Source of the DNA: Candidatus Coatesiibacteriota bacterium
GTDB taxonomy: Bacteria > RBG-13-66-14 > B26-G2 > JAUVZD01
Direction: 5' to 3'
Length of the DNA stretch: 64,000 nucleotides
Assembly (NCBI GenBank): GCA_030602715.1
Contig: JAUVZD010000006.1
Coordinates: forward strand, 62,001 to 126,000
Shown here: in pieces, positions 33,438-42,768 of the stretch
Layout: each line of letters opens with the position of its first letter
Numbering within the stretch: position 1 is the first letter of the stretch
Notes under the pieces: generated by a model
Told to the model about the DNA's origin: nothing
Database searches by the model: none
Seen by the model: the letters and a program-made list of their open reading frames with translations, nothing else
Made by a program: the position numbers and the translations under genes

Positions 33438-35100
33438 GCGGACGAGGAGGCTATGGCTTCTTTTTGCCCTTTTGGGGGTGATGGTGCTTGCCGGCGTACT
33501 GCGCTTGTGGGGCATCGGTCACAACCTGCCGGACCTGACCATTGCCGATGAGTTTCAAGTTGTTGAGCGAGCATTGCGCTGTGGCACCGGCGACTTAAAC
33601 CCCCATCTTTTCACCTGGCCGGGCAGTCTTCCCATCTATGCCACCTTCATCGTCTATGGATTGGTCGCTCTGGGATCGCTTCTGACCGGCTCTGTCTCCT
33701 CGCTTCACAGTTTTGCCCAGAGCTATTTTCTCAATCCGACTCCATTTTTCGTCCTGGCACGACTGCTTGCGGCCGGTTTCGGCATCTGGGCGGTGTGGGC
33801 GACATATCGGGCTGGCAAGCGCAGTTACGGAGGGAGCTCCGGGCTACTTTCCGCCCTTATTTTAGCCCTTGTCTGGATAGCGATTTGGTCCTCCCATACC
33901 GCTCTGCCGGATACCTTCGCCTTGGCGTTTCTGCCTTTAGCCCTCATCTTCATTGAACGTTGGTGGCAGGAGGGGAGGTGGCGTTGGATCCTTCTTGCCG
34001 GAATGATGGTCGGTTTGGGAACCGCGGCAAAATATAATCTGGGCTTCCTCGGTGCGGCGATGCTTTCGGCGCCGCTCCTTGTGCCCCGACTCCCCTGGCG
34101 GAAGCGCTTCCTTGCCTGGATTTTGCTGGTTGTGGGGGGTCTGGCTGGTTTTATATTCGCCTGCCCCTTCTGCATACTGGATTTTTCCCAATTCACTCAT
34201 GACATCGGCTCCACCTTCATCAGGGTAGGCTCCTCCCGCCAGGGCGCCTTCACCCTACAGCACGGCTATCTTCTGGGGATGGTTCTCCCCTTCGCTATGA
34301 GCTGGCCGCTTGCGGTGTGCGGGCTTTTGGGTTTGGTCCGCGCCCTGTGGAAGCGTAGCAGGATGGATATTTTGCTGGTTATCTTCATAGTGTTCTATAT
34401 CCTGGTCGCCGGGGGACGGTGGGCTCCCCCCAAACACATACTTCCATTGGTGGGCGCGCTGGCGATATTGGGTGGGCGTGCGCTTGCGGATATATGCGGA
34501 TGGATATATGGACAATTCAAGGGAAGAGGGCAGGTTGGTCGGGGTGGACTGGTGGTGGCGCTTCTGCTGGTAGCATTCTTCATCTATCCCCTGGTGCTGG
34601 ACAGCTACCGGATGGAGGAGTTCACCCTGCCCGATGGGAGGGCTCTGGCAAGGTGTTGGATTGAGGAGAACATCCCTCCGGGGAGCAGTATATTGATAGA
34701 TTCGGCGGCGCCGGATGTTGACTGCCCCCAACTTCTGCCCGATGAGGAGACCATGGTTGAGCTGATCGCCGGGGACAAGGGAGCCGGTCGCTACAGCTAT
34801 TTTCTGGAAAGCGAGGACTATCCCTTTGGACGACCTACCTATAGGTTGTATCTTCGCCCCTGGGTATCGGGTGGACCGATAGCCTTCATAACCTCCCGGC
34901 AGGTGGACTATGTGGTGACCTGCGAGTTTTTAGATAGGGGTCATTATTTTGACCAGGTTCTTCTGCCCGGTGAGGACCATTACCAGGGCGAGGGGGAGTA
35001 TCACCGGTGGCTGGCAGAGAATTGTGTCTTAGTAAACGCCTTCGGTCCCAGCTTCGGGGAGGCGAGTGTGGCGAATGTTTATATTTATAAGGTGAAATAG
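33415..35100 (+). CDS. GT39/ArnT-like membrane glycosyltransferase
   Basis: A 561-residue polytopic protein. The first periplasmic loop has the acidic motif TIADEFQVVERA typical of PMT/ArnT-type GT-C enzymes, followed by HLFTWPGSLPIYATF, multiple membrane helices and a soluble C-terminal domain (IPPGSSILIDSAAPDVDCPQ). It probably transfers a sugar from a polyprenyl-phosphate donor to a surface molecule. ATG 33415 follows GAAAGGGG. It forms an operon with the YfhO-like gene and ends before a shared terminator. Confidence 0.83.
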   Translation: MESPRKAERTRRLWLLFALLGVMVLAGVLRLWGIGHNLPDLTIADEFQVVERALRCGTGDLNPHLFTWPGSLPIYATFIVYGLVALGSLLTGSVSSLHSFAQSYFLNPTPFFVLARLLAAGFGIWAVWATYRAGKRSYGGSSGLLSALILALVWIAIWSSHTALPDTFALAFLPLALIFIERWWQEGRWRWILLAGMMVGLGTAAKYNLGFLGAAMLSAPLLVPRLPWRKRFLAWILLVVGGLAGFIFACPFCILDFSQFTHDIGSTFIRVGSSRQGAFTLQHGYLLGMVLPFAMSWPLAVCGLLGLVRALWKRSRMDILLVIFIVFYILVAGGRWAPPKHILPLVGALAILGGRALADICGWIYGQFKGRGQVGRGGLVVALLLVAFFIYPLVLDSYRMEEFTLPDGRALARCWIEENIPPGSSILIDSAAPDVDCPQLLPDEETMVELIAGDKGAGRYSYFLESEDYPFGRPTYRLYLRPWVSGGPIAFITSRQVDYVVTCEFLDRGHYFDQVLLPGEDHYQGEGEYHRWLAENCVLVNAFGPSFGEASVANVYIYKVK

Positions 35101-35130
35101 ATGGTTTGAGGAGGGTCCATTTCGGTAATT

Positions 35131-35160
35131 AAAAAATGCAGGCTTTCAAGCCTGCATTTT
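35131..35160. terminator. Bidirectional terminator between convergent genes
   Basis: A 13-bp inverted repeat AAAATGCAGGCTT/AAGCCTGCATTTT (35133-35145 and 35148-35160) with A and T runs on either side. It can end both the glycosyltransferase transcript and the DUF5916 transcript. Confidence 0.9.
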
Positions 35161-35201
35161 CCTTATATGAAGGTGAAACGATTGGCGGAATAATCTGAAC
35201 C

Positions 35202-37421
35202 CTACAACCCCAGATTATAGCTTGCTTTGAGCAGTAGTATCCGTCCCAGCAGGGGCTTGCCGGGGACGGTGTATTCACGCCACTCGTTGTAAGCCAGGTA
35301 GATGTTTGAGCCGGGGAGGTAGTTGTAACCCAGAAGACCGTTGAAGGTCCAGGTGTAGTCCAGACCGCTGGACTGTATGAAAGCACGGGCGAAGAGTTGT
35401 TTGGTAATCTGATAGTTGAGCTTGACGATGAATATCCAGATGTCCTCGGTGGGCTTAAGCCCAAGACCTTGATTGAGATATTCGTCCTGCGTATTCAGGC
35501 GCTCATATTCCACACTGAACTCCAAGCCCAGGTTGGGAAGTATCTTGAGGGCGGTGAAGAGGTTGACATAGTGCATGTTCCAATAGTAGTGACTGCCATA
35601 CATATACCAGATGTAGGTTGATGCCCACTCCATCATCTTGTAGCCCACAAAAATGTCGTAGTAGCGGTTGCGGAATTCCTCAAAGCGTTGTTCCGCCCAC
35701 TCGGGTCCGTAGTCCCATAGGCGGTAGTTCCACTCATAGCCACCGGATATCTCCAGTTGATTCTCAAAGTAGATGCCGGAGTTGGTGTAGTAGCTCTGGC
35801 GGGACTTCATCCCGTGGTAATTGTCATAGTGGTAGAAGCTGTGGTAGGTGTTCAACTTCTCAATCCCGCCGGCATAGAGCCAGTAGTTGTAATCAAAGGA
35901 ACTCCAGCCGCCCTTTATGCCCGGCACCGGCAGATATGACATTGTGGCTCGCTCATATTCCTCCGGTACCGCCTCAAAGCCCACATCGTAGCTGAAGGTG
36001 GCGTCGGAGCGATAAGCACCCAGGTAGTAGGCAATGGGGCGTTTATTGAGGGCATAATCGTCCATTACCACCACCTGACCGTCTACGACCGCCAGATCGC
36101 CGAGCGAGAGGGTGGTGTCAAAGGAGCCCAGGGTGTTGTTGCCCTGCTTCTGGTTGCGGTTGAGTAAGGTCATCCCCACCGACCAGTAAGGCAGAATCCC
36201 CTGATTGAGGCGCCCGGCGAACCAGTTGTAATACTCGGGGCTCTTCTTCTTCATATCCCGGGCGTCATTTGCCTCCACATCCAGGAGAGAGAGCGAGGTC
36301 TTGCCGAAGGTGGTGTTGAGCTTTCCGCCGTATCTGATGTCCCCTATTCGTCTGCTGTAAAAAATTGAGAATGGGGTCATGAAATGCTCCTGACCCTCTA
36401 AGAAGAAGGGGCGCCTCTCTGGATAGTAGAGCTCGGTGTCCGGGTCCAGGTTTATCTCGTCGGGGTCCGCCTCCAGTTGAATGAAGTCAGGATATATTGT
36501 GCCGGAAACGGTGGTATTGGGGAGGATGCGGGAGGAGAAATCAATTCCCCCGCCGAAGTCCACCTCTCTTTCCGTCCCACCCCCTTCCCAGTCAATCTGG
36601 GTGGAGGCGTAGGGCTTGAGGTCCAGGGTGATGCCCCGACGGATGTCTTCTTTAAGTTCCATAGTGCCGTAGCGGGAGATGCGGTAGAGGTTGTCGCCGG
36701 GGTCTTTCCACAGCGACTGGTCGTTGATGCGACGGTCCAGGCGGAAGAAGTTTATCGCCCAGGTCTTATTCTTGGTAATGTTCATGCGAAAAACCCTGAA
36801 GGGGATAGCCATCTCCGCCACCCATCCATACTCGTCTATCTTGGTAGCCGACTTCCACACGCAGTCCCAGTTGATGTTTTCCATCTCCCCCTCACGGATC
36901 AGATAACCCTCCATCTGGACATTCTTGGGGGTTACGCCGAAATAGTAGGCGCTGGAGCGGTCGTTGGTGGGGTCTATAATGACCTGGACATGGTCGTCGT
37001 ACCACAGGGAGGAGTCACGGATCAGCAGATTGGAGACTATCTGGGAGGTGTCCGCCAGGGCGCAGTCCCAGGCAAAATAGAGATAATCGCTGTCGTAGGC
37101 GGACCAGACTGTGGTTTGATTCTCAGCATACCAGGGCGGGGAGATTCCCCGATAGACGAAGTCGTAGGCTATGGCACCATCGTTGCTGTCGGCGATATAC
37201 CAGGCATCGTCGTCCAGTATGCCGTCAATGATCGGCGGATGGGGGATATAGACCGGGCGCAGGACATATTCATCGTAGGCAGTCTCCTCGTCGATCAAAT
37301 ACTCCAGCCCCCCGAGTATATCTTTGGCGTCCGCCATTGTAATCGACATAGAGAGTATTACCAGGCAGATAAAGGTCGGTAAAAGAGCCTTGAGAGATGA
37401 TGGCGATCTCAATGGGTTCAA
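35202..37421 (-). CDS. DUF5916 outer-membrane protein with CBM9-like domain
   Basis: A 739-residue exported protein. A signal peptide (ALLPTFICLVILSMSITMADA) precedes a CBM9/DOMON-like beta sandwich (PPIIDGILDDDAW..., DDHVQVIIDP, WVAEMAIPF). The DUF5916 hallmark TELYYPERRPFFLEGQEHF comes next, then a long series of amphipathic beta strands rich in Tyr/Trp ending in LLKASYNLGL, typical of an outer-membrane barrel. The family is often encoded with degradative systems, but its function is unproven. TTG start at 37421 behind GGAGG at 7 nt. Confidence 0.85.
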   Translation of the reverse strand: MNPLRSPSSLKALLPTFICLVILSMSITMADAKDILGGLEYLIDEETAYDEYVLRPVYIPHPPIIDGILDDDAWYIADSNDGAIAYDFVYRGISPPWYAENQTTVWSAYDSDYLYFAWDCALADTSQIVSNLLIRDSSLWYDDHVQVIIDPTNDRSSAYYFGVTPKNVQMEGYLIREGEMENINWDCVWKSATKIDEYGWVAEMAIPFRVFRMNITKNKTWAINFFRLDRRINDQSLWKDPGDNLYRISRYGTMELKEDIRRGITLDLKPYASTQIDWEGGGTEREVDFGGGIDFSSRILPNTTVSGTIYPDFIQLEADPDEINLDPDTELYYPERRPFFLEGQEHFMTPFSIFYSRRIGDIRYGGKLNTTFGKTSLSLLDVEANDARDMKKKSPEYYNWFAGRLNQGILPYWSVGMTLLNRNQKQGNNTLGSFDTTLSLGDLAVVDGQVVVMDDYALNKRPIAYYLGAYRSDATFSYDVGFEAVPEEYERATMSYLPVPGIKGGWSSFDYNYWLYAGGIEKLNTYHSFYHYDNYHGMKSRQSYYTNSGIYFENQLEISGGYEWNYRLWDYGPEWAEQRFEEFRNRYYDIFVGYKMMEWASTYIWYMYGSHYYWNMHYVNLFTALKILPNLGLEFSVEYERLNTQDEYLNQGLGLKPTEDIWIFIVKLNYQITKQLFARAFIQSSGLDYTWTFNGLLGYNYLPGSNIYLAYNEWREYTVPGKPLLGRILLLKASYNLGL

Positions 37422-37497
37422 GGGTTTTCCTCCCGAAGCGGTTATCTGTTTATAAACAATATATCACAACCCGGGCGGTTTGGGAATCTTTTTGTGC

Positions 37498-39924
37498 TCA
37501 CAGCACCCGTCTTTGGGCACCGTATAGCTTTACCTCCGGAATCTCTTTGATGCGGATCTCAAACCAGTATTCCACGATGGAGCGCTCATAGGAGATGCGC
37601 ACCTCCGCCTCCCAGCAGTGCAGGTCACGGTAGATGCGGAACGACTGGCGTTGGAAGCGGTTGTTGACGATATCGTAGTAGGTCTCGTAGCTGACCGCCC
37701 AGTTGGTGGTGATGGGAAGGCTGAACTTACCACGGATGGACTGCAGGGCGCTGGTATAGTAACGATATTTGGAATAGTCGTAGTATAAAGAGAGCTTCCA
37801 GCCCTTGGAGATTCCCTCGCCCACCCCCAGTTGCCTTTGACCGAAGGTGTCGGTGCGATAAGGGTCTTCGGATAGATAATCCTCGTAAGTTTCCCCCTCT
37901 TCCTCGGTCTCCTCTTCCTCCTCTCTCGTTGCCACTGCGGAGGGGCTCATCAGATCCAGCGATGTGGTAAAGTTTATCTGTTCCAGCAGCAAGTCGTAAA
38001 GGTCGTGGCGCATGGTCAGTCGGGTGTTTATGCTATACCAATCGGAGAAGGTGGGGGCGATGTCCATGGTGGTAAACAGGCTGGAGAGGGGGCGTTCCTC
38101 CTCCTTGAAGTTGTAGGATATACTGCTCCTCCAATCCAGGATGGTGGTGGCTTGTCCCTGACTGCTCCCTTCCTCGTCCCTCTGGGGCATGAGCACGAAG
38201 GATTGACCCAGCGAGAGACCAATTGAATTACTGCCAAAAGAGCTGCTCCCGCCGGTAGGTTTCCAGGAGGAGTCGTAGGGTGGGGTATAGGTGTAGCTTA
38301 CCGAGGGGGCGATGATGTGGCGGAATTCTCGGTGGTAGGGATGGAAGATGCCGTATATCTTCGTTGAGGCGGTGGTGCGGAATGTGTAGTTGCCCATAAA
38401 GAGGTTGGGGTCGCCGTGTTTATCCTGCCAATACCATTCGCCGCTCCCGCTCAGACTGGGTTCTACCTGCAGGAAACCGAGGAGGCGAGTGGGGCGAGAG
38501 AGGGAGATGTTGGTGGAGGCACTGCGATTGTATAGCTCGCTGTTCAGGTAACGATTCTGGAAATTGCCCGACCAGCCGAGGAAGAATTTGGTCCCCCAGA
38601 GTTCCACCTTGGGACTGGAGATGGAGATGCGGGGGAAGAGGTCCTGCACATTTCTATCCACACTTTCTAAATATTGGGGGACTGCTTCTTCGGCGGTGCC
38701 CTCGCTGGTCAGTGATGTGGTGCGGCTGACCTCAATGGTGGTGGAGAGGTGCTCACGACGATGGGAGAGGGTGGCGAAGGAGGCAAGTTCTTTTCTGGTG
38801 CGCACCTCAAAGCTTTCGTCAAAATAACGGTCAAAGGAGGTATCGTTGCGCATATCCAGGCGCAGGAGGGCGTAGGTATTGTAATTGATCTCTTGCCGGT
38901 GGGAGGTATATATCTTCCACCATTCTCTGAGTGTGTCCCGTTCACGATAGTGTGCGAAGTAAGCCGAGTTGACCGAGGTATTGGAGCCGAAAAGGTAGTT
39001 GAAATTGACCTTCTGTCCCCATCCTTTTCGGCTGTTGTAATCCAACATGGCGGTCAGGTCACAGTAGTCGTTGATTGCCCAGAAATAACCGTTGTTTATA
39101 ATGTAGTAATGACCTCCCAGGTAGCGTAGATGGGGCGGTAGGAATCCGGAGTGGCGTTCCCGCTTGAGGGAGAGGATATAGTAGGGCAGGGCAAGGATAG
39201 GGATGCCCTGAAGGTGCATGACCACCGGTTTGGCGATCACTTTGTCCCCAACATAGATTTTAAGCTTCGGCGACCAGAAATGATAGTGGCTTTGGGCATA
39301 CTCGCAGGAGGTGAATACACCTCCGGAGGCACAGAGTATCTTCTCGGCGACCTTCTTTACTCGCTCACCCCTGAAGAAGCCGGTCTCAATCTCGGATTCA
39401 CCGAAATAGACCACCCCCTTCTTGGTCTTGAAGCTGTAGGTCATCCTCTCGCCCTCCACCACCCCCTCGCTGTCGGCTAACTTCGCCTCCCCCTGGGCGT
39501 CAATTATCTTCGTCTCCGTGTGATAGAATACCTCATGAGCCTCCAGGTGGATGTCGCTGTATTCCATCTGAGCCCGATTCTTTAATATAATCAGGTCATC
39601 CTGCACCCGATACTCTATCCAGCCCAGTTCGGGGTCCACCCAATAACGGGTCTCTCCTTCCTTCAAGGGGGTGTTGAATGGAGATTGGTAGATAGCCAGC
39701 GACTTCTCCCCCTCATATTCAGCCATTCCCTCAATCTCCTCGGTGTATAGACCGGTCTCGGTTATCAAGCCGGGCAGAACTCCCTCTACGGTGACCTGGG
39801 AAAGGTCGCTTCCTCCGGGGTCCTGGATGACCGTGGCTGAAGCGGGTCCTCCGACCAGCAACATAATCAGAGAGAGCGTTATGTTGGGGAACCGCTTATT
39901 GAGGATGTCGGTGGTATGAGCCAT
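37498..39924 (-). CDS. lptD: LPS-assembly outer-membrane protein LptD-like
   Basis: An 808-residue protein: signal peptide (LSLIMLLVGGPASA), an OstA-type beta-jellyroll (YSDIHLEAHEVFYHTETKIIDAQG...GERMTYSFKTKKG), then a large LptD beta barrel (GIPILALPYYILSLKRERHSGFLPP is a recognisable segment). LptD inserts LPS into the outer leaflet, so the cell is a diderm with LPS or a similar glycolipid. ATG 39924 lies 6 nt behind TATAAT, so the mRNA appears leaderless; upstream in-frame starts would lie inside the promoter. LptE was not seen. Confidence 0.9.
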   Translation of the reverse strand: MAHTTDILNKRFPNITLSLIMLLVGGPASATVIQDPGGSDLSQVTVEGVLPGLITETGLYTEEIEGMAEYEGEKSLAIYQSPFNTPLKEGETRYWVDPELGWIEYRVQDDLIILKNRAQMEYSDIHLEAHEVFYHTETKIIDAQGEAKLADSEGVVEGERMTYSFKTKKGVVYFGESEIETGFFRGERVKKVAEKILCASGGVFTSCEYAQSHYHFWSPKLKIYVGDKVIAKPVVMHLQGIPILALPYYILSLKRERHSGFLPPHLRYLGGHYYIINNGYFWAINDYCDLTAMLDYNSRKGWGQKVNFNYLFGSNTSVNSAYFAHYRERDTLREWWKIYTSHRQEINYNTYALLRLDMRNDTSFDRYFDESFEVRTRKELASFATLSHRREHLSTTIEVSRTTSLTSEGTAEEAVPQYLESVDRNVQDLFPRISISSPKVELWGTKFFLGWSGNFQNRYLNSELYNRSASTNISLSRPTRLLGFLQVEPSLSGSGEWYWQDKHGDPNLFMGNYTFRTTASTKIYGIFHPYHREFRHIIAPSVSYTYTPPYDSSWKPTGGSSSFGSNSIGLSLGQSFVLMPQRDEEGSSQGQATTILDWRSSISYNFKEEERPLSSLFTTMDIAPTFSDWYSINTRLTMRHDLYDLLLEQINFTTSLDLMSPSAVATREEEEETEEEGETYEDYLSEDPYRTDTFGQRQLGVGEGISKGWKLSLYYDYSKYRYYTSALQSIRGKFSLPITTNWAVSYETYYDIVNNRFQRQSFRIYRDLHCWEAEVRISYERSIVEYWFEIRIKEIPEVKLYGAQRRVL

Positions 39925-39930
39925 ATGTTG

Positions 39931-39960
39931 ATTATAACAGAGACGGCTGCTTCGGTTCAA
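39931..39960 (-). promoter_or_regulatory. Leaderless promoter of lptD
   Basis: On the minus strand TTGAAC (39960-39955), 18-bp spacer, TATAAT (39936-39931), then CAACAT (6 nt) and ATG. Initiation at the normal distance falls on the start codon. Confidence 0.65.
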
Positions 39961-39999
39961 TAACCAAAGAGCCGTCTTTCCAGACTCCTTTAAAGAAGG

Positions 40000-40860
40000 T
40001 TATTTCCCCTTGGGTTTGAGGAAGAGGTCCAGCAGTAGAATTAACTTCTCTCTTAGCTCAGCCCGTTCGCAGATGAGGTCCACGAAGCCCCTCTCCAGCA
40101 TAAACTCGGTGCGCTGGAAACCCTCGGGGAGTTCCTGACGGATGGTCTCCTTTATCACTCGTGGACCGGCGAAGCCCATGAGCGCCCCCGGCTCGGCGAT
40201 GTTGAGGTCGCCGATGGAGGCGTAGGATGCCATGACCCCAGCCATGGTGGGGTCCATGCAGATGGAGAGAAAGAGCAAGCCCATCTCGTCGTGGGCGGCG
40301 ATGACCGCATTGGTCTTTGCCATCTGCATCAGGGAGAGGATGCCCTCCTGCATGCGGGCTCCGCCGGAGGTGGAGACGATGAGCACCGGCAACTTCTTTT
40401 CCATAGCTGTCTCAAAGAGCCTGGTTACCTTCTCCCCCACCACCGAGCCCATAGAACCGCCGATGAACTGGAAATCCATCACTCCCAGGGCGACATCGTG
40501 CCCGCCCATTCTGGCAATGCCGGTGCGGATGGCTTCGGTCAGCCCGGTCTTCTCCTGCACCTGTTTTAAGCGGTCGGTGTATTTCAGGCGATCTACGAAA
40601 GCCAGAGGGTCAACCGGGGTCAGGTCAGCGTCTATCTCTTTGAAGGTGGCCTCGTCAGCCAGCATCTCAATGCGTTCGTTGGAGGAGAGCTTGAAGCGGT
40701 AGTTGCAGTGTTCGCAGATGCCGAAGTTGCGCCCAAGCTCCTTTTTGAAGAGGGTTTCACCGCACTTGGGACATTTTAACCACAAGTCCGCGGGGAAACC
40801 CTTTTTTGGGGATTGCTGAGCTTTTTGCGAGGAGCTTTTTCTGGACTTCTTTTCAGCCAT
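40000..40860 (-). CDS. accD: Acetyl-CoA carboxylase carboxyltransferase subunit beta
   Basis: A 286-residue subunit that transfers carboxyl from biotin to acetyl-CoA with AccA. The zinc ribbon LKCPKCGETLFKKEL...ICEHCNYRF is at the N-terminus; the crotonase-fold core has GGSMGSVVGEKVTRLFE, VSTSGGARMQEGILSLMQMAK and GFAGPRVIKETIRQ. Its basic N-terminus is rich in Lys/Ser. ATG 40860 is preferred; a GTG three codons upstream directly abuts the stop of the PorV-like gene. accA is not in this window. Confidence 0.97.
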   Translation of the reverse strand: MAEKKSRKSSSQKAQQSPKKGFPADLWLKCPKCGETLFKKELGRNFGICEHCNYRFKLSSNERIEMLADEATFKEIDADLTPVDPLAFVDRLKYTDRLKQVQEKTGLTEAIRTGIARMGGHDVALGVMDFQFIGGSMGSVVGEKVTRLFETAMEKKLPVLIVSTSGGARMQEGILSLMQMAKTNAVIAAHDEMGLLFLSICMDPTMAGVMASYASIGDLNIAEPGALMGFAGPRVIKETIRQELPEGFQRTEFMLERGFVDLICERAELREKLILLLDLFLKPKGK

Positions 40861-40869
40861 AGCTATCAC

Positions 40870-41808
40870 TCATAGGAAGAAGGTTAGCTCCACCCGATGG
40901 GTGTTACCCAAATACCCGGTCAAGCCGAATCCGTAGCGGATGCGCAGAAAATCGTAGCGGAATCCCGCTCCTGCGGTTATCTCCCGGTTATCGGATGAGT
41001 ATCCGCCCAGTATGCTGAGCGTTGGGTGAGGTCTTATCTCCCCGCCCATATGTCCGGAGAGCCTGCCGGAGAGCTGGAGACTACATGCCGCAGAGAGCGT
41101 GGCATAACCAAACAGGTCGTAGCTTGCTCCCAGCCAGGTGGTGAAGGGGCGTATGTCGCTTTCCTCTTTCAAGGTTATCTGGGGTTGATGGATGTTCTCC
41201 AGTTTGATGCCCAGTTTGAACTGGGGAAGGAGATAGGTGATGAAACCGAGGTCAAAGCCGAAGCCGGAATCGGAGTAATCATATAAGCGGAAATTCTCCA
41301 CTTTAAAAGCCAAACCGAAGGCGCTGTTCTTGCCGATGGATTTGGAGTAGCCGAAGGTGGCTGTCAAGTCGGTGTTGGTGAATGTGCGCCCGGTGTATCC
41401 GCCGGGTTCGGTCTCGGCAAGCCCCCCGACACGGGAGTAAGCCACCCCGAAGGCTATGGTGCCCAGGGAGCTGGTCAGCTCGGGGATGTCCCCCAACGAG
41501 TAGATTAGAGGTTTAGCCATAACGATGCTTTGGTAGCTGATTCCGGAGGCTTTGGAGAAGGGGCGGCAGTAGAAGGCGGAGACCTCCGTCTCGGTTAAGA
41601 GACCCAAACCGGCTGGGTTCCAGCAGAGTGCTGAGGCGTCATCGGCAAGCCCGACGAAGGCTTTGCCCATTATGACCGCCTTCAATCCCAAGCCCCACTG
41701 GGAGTATATGCCCTCGGTTCCGCCGTATTTTGGAATTGCAGGTGCTATGCCCACGGCTATATTGAAAAGAAAGATTGCAATTAGAACGATTATCCTGGGC
41801 AAACACAT
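40870..41808 (-). CDS. PorV/PorQ-family outer-membrane protein
   Basis: A 312-residue exported beta-barrel protein. After the signal peptide comes the family signature GLGLKAVIMGKAFVGLADDASALCWNPAGLGLL, followed by alternating strands ending in an aromatic residue (RVELTFFL). PorV-type proteins shuttle cargo in type IX secretion; related FadL-like members have other roles, so the assignment is to the family. It fits with the sorting tails seen at 49.5 kb and 22.0 kb. An AAAGGAGAG site precedes the ATG. It directly precedes accD. Confidence 0.85.
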   Translation of the reverse strand: MCLPRIIVLIAIFLFNIAVGIAPAIPKYGGTEGIYSQWGLGLKAVIMGKAFVGLADDASALCWNPAGLGLLTETEVSAFYCRPFSKASGISYQSIVMAKPLIYSLGDIPELTSSLGTIAFGVAYSRVGGLAETEPGGYTGRTFTNTDLTATFGYSKSIGKNSAFGLAFKVENFRLYDYSDSGFGFDLGFITYLLPQFKLGIKLENIHQPQITLKEESDIRPFTTWLGASYDLFGYATLSAACSLQLSGRLSGHMGGEIRPHPTLSILGGYSSDNREITAGAGFRYDFLRIRYGFGLTGYLGNTHRVELTFFL

Positions 41809-42015
41809 TATCTCTCCTTTGGGAATGAATGTAATGCGGATATGATTATTATTTTTATCAAGCGGTAGAGGTTATACTGGGGATGAGGTGTTCTATACAG
41901 AATACAGTGACGCCGGCGATAAAGATAGTATAAATGAAGCCGGTCACAATATCTGCGAAATAGACATTTTGATAGTGGTCCGTATCACCTCTTAATCGTT
42001 TTAAGAAGAGTATTC

Positions 42016-42108
42016 TTACCGGTCACCGGGTTCCCCCTCCTGGAAGATCACCTGCCCGTCTTTGTAAGCCTTGACGAATATATTATATACCTCTTCTCCC
42101 AGTTTCAT
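42016..42108 (-). pseudogene. Truncated start of a cyclic-nucleotide-binding (CRP-like) gene
   Basis: A 30-codon frame with an intact GGAGG site 5 nt before its ATG. It encodes MKLGEEVYNIFVKAYKDGQV then IFQEGEPGDR and stops with TAA. The second half matches the opening strand of cNMP-binding domains (YxxGxxIFxEGEPGDxMY). The remainder of that domain cannot be found in any frame downstream. Either a decayed regulator or a peptide that retains only this motif. Confidence 0.55.
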
Positions 42109-42131
42109 GATTACCTCCAGGACGAAAATTC

Positions 42132-42158
42132 AAAAATAGGCGGTCTTTTCGAGCCGCC
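42132..42158 (-). terminator. Terminator of the 42.2-44.6 kb minus-strand operon
   Basis: On the minus strand GGCGG-CTCGAAAAGA-CCGCC (42158-42139) followed by TATTTTT. A TTTT on the plus side makes it weakly bidirectional. Confidence 0.75.
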
Positions 42159-42231
42159 TTTTACCCTCGCATATTCTATCATCTAACGACGGAACATGTC
42201 AAGGGAAGAAAATTATTGTATCTGCTTTTTA

Positions 42232-42756
42232 TCATTTTTGCACCTCTTTACCCACGGACCGTTTACTTCCGCCTGCCTTCTCCTTGACCTGGGAACTGCT
42301 TATCCGAGCGAGACGCTTCTCCTTTGCCTGAGCCAGTCGCTCCTTGATGAATGCCAGTACCTCCTGGCGATTATCTTTGGAAAAGAGCAATGAAGTCCCT
42401 CGGAAAGGATCCAGACGGGAGGGTCGGGTGAAGGTGGATAGTTGCACCCCACGTTTGTCGGCGTAGTAGATGCGAAAGTGGCTCCAGGGGCGCATCTGGC
42501 GGAAGAAGATACCTTTGACTGTAACCCCCTCGCCGTTGACTTTATAGCGGGTGGGAAAGAAGTATGAGCTGAGACTGGTAAACAGGAAGGCAGCGGCAAG
42601 AAGGACTATGAAGAAACTCTGGAAGGAGAAGTATATACCCACCTCCAGAGCCACCAGGAAGAGGAGCAGTAGGATGGTGGTTCTGGGTCGCTCCCGGGCT
42701 GGATGTGCCGTCCAGGAGGTCTCTTGGAGTTTCTTCTTGCTCTTTTCTCCGGTCAT
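42232..42756 (-). CDS. Membrane protein with bacterial PH-like domain
   Basis: A 174-residue protein: charged N-terminus, two closely spaced hydrophobic helices (TTILLLLFLVALEVGIYFSF; FIVLLAAAFLFTSLSSYFF), then a YcxB/bPH-like beta domain (TRYKVNGEGVTVKGIFFRQM, WSHFRIYYADKRGVQLST) and a Lys-rich tail. Function unknown. It lies 12 nt behind the XPB-N-terminal-domain gene and shares its terminator. Confidence 0.72.
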   Translation of the reverse strand: MTGEKSKKKLQETSWTAHPARERPRTTILLLLFLVALEVGIYFSFQSFFIVLLAAAFLFTSLSSYFFPTRYKVNGEGVTVKGIFFRQMRPWSHFRIYYADKRGVQLSTFTRPSRLDPFRGTSLLFSKDNRQEVLAFIKERLAQAKEKRLARISSSQVKEKAGGSKRSVGKEVQK

Positions 42757-42768
42757 GTGCGGTTGTGC

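Larger units (their letters stand above)
41809..42231. other. 423-bp interval without an intact gene
   Basis: It contains a truncated cyclic-nucleotide-domain gene (42016-42108) and a terminator (42132-42158). Between 41830 and 42015 a minus-strand frame could encode a short hydrophobic peptide (GFIYTIFIAGVTVFCIEHLI) but lacks a credible start. Nothing else is recognisable. Confidence 0.5.

Noticed and set aside
36477-37382. Plus-strand reading frame of 301 codons
   Set aside because: It is antisense to the DUF5916 gene, whose family motifs are clear; the plus-strand product shows no domain.
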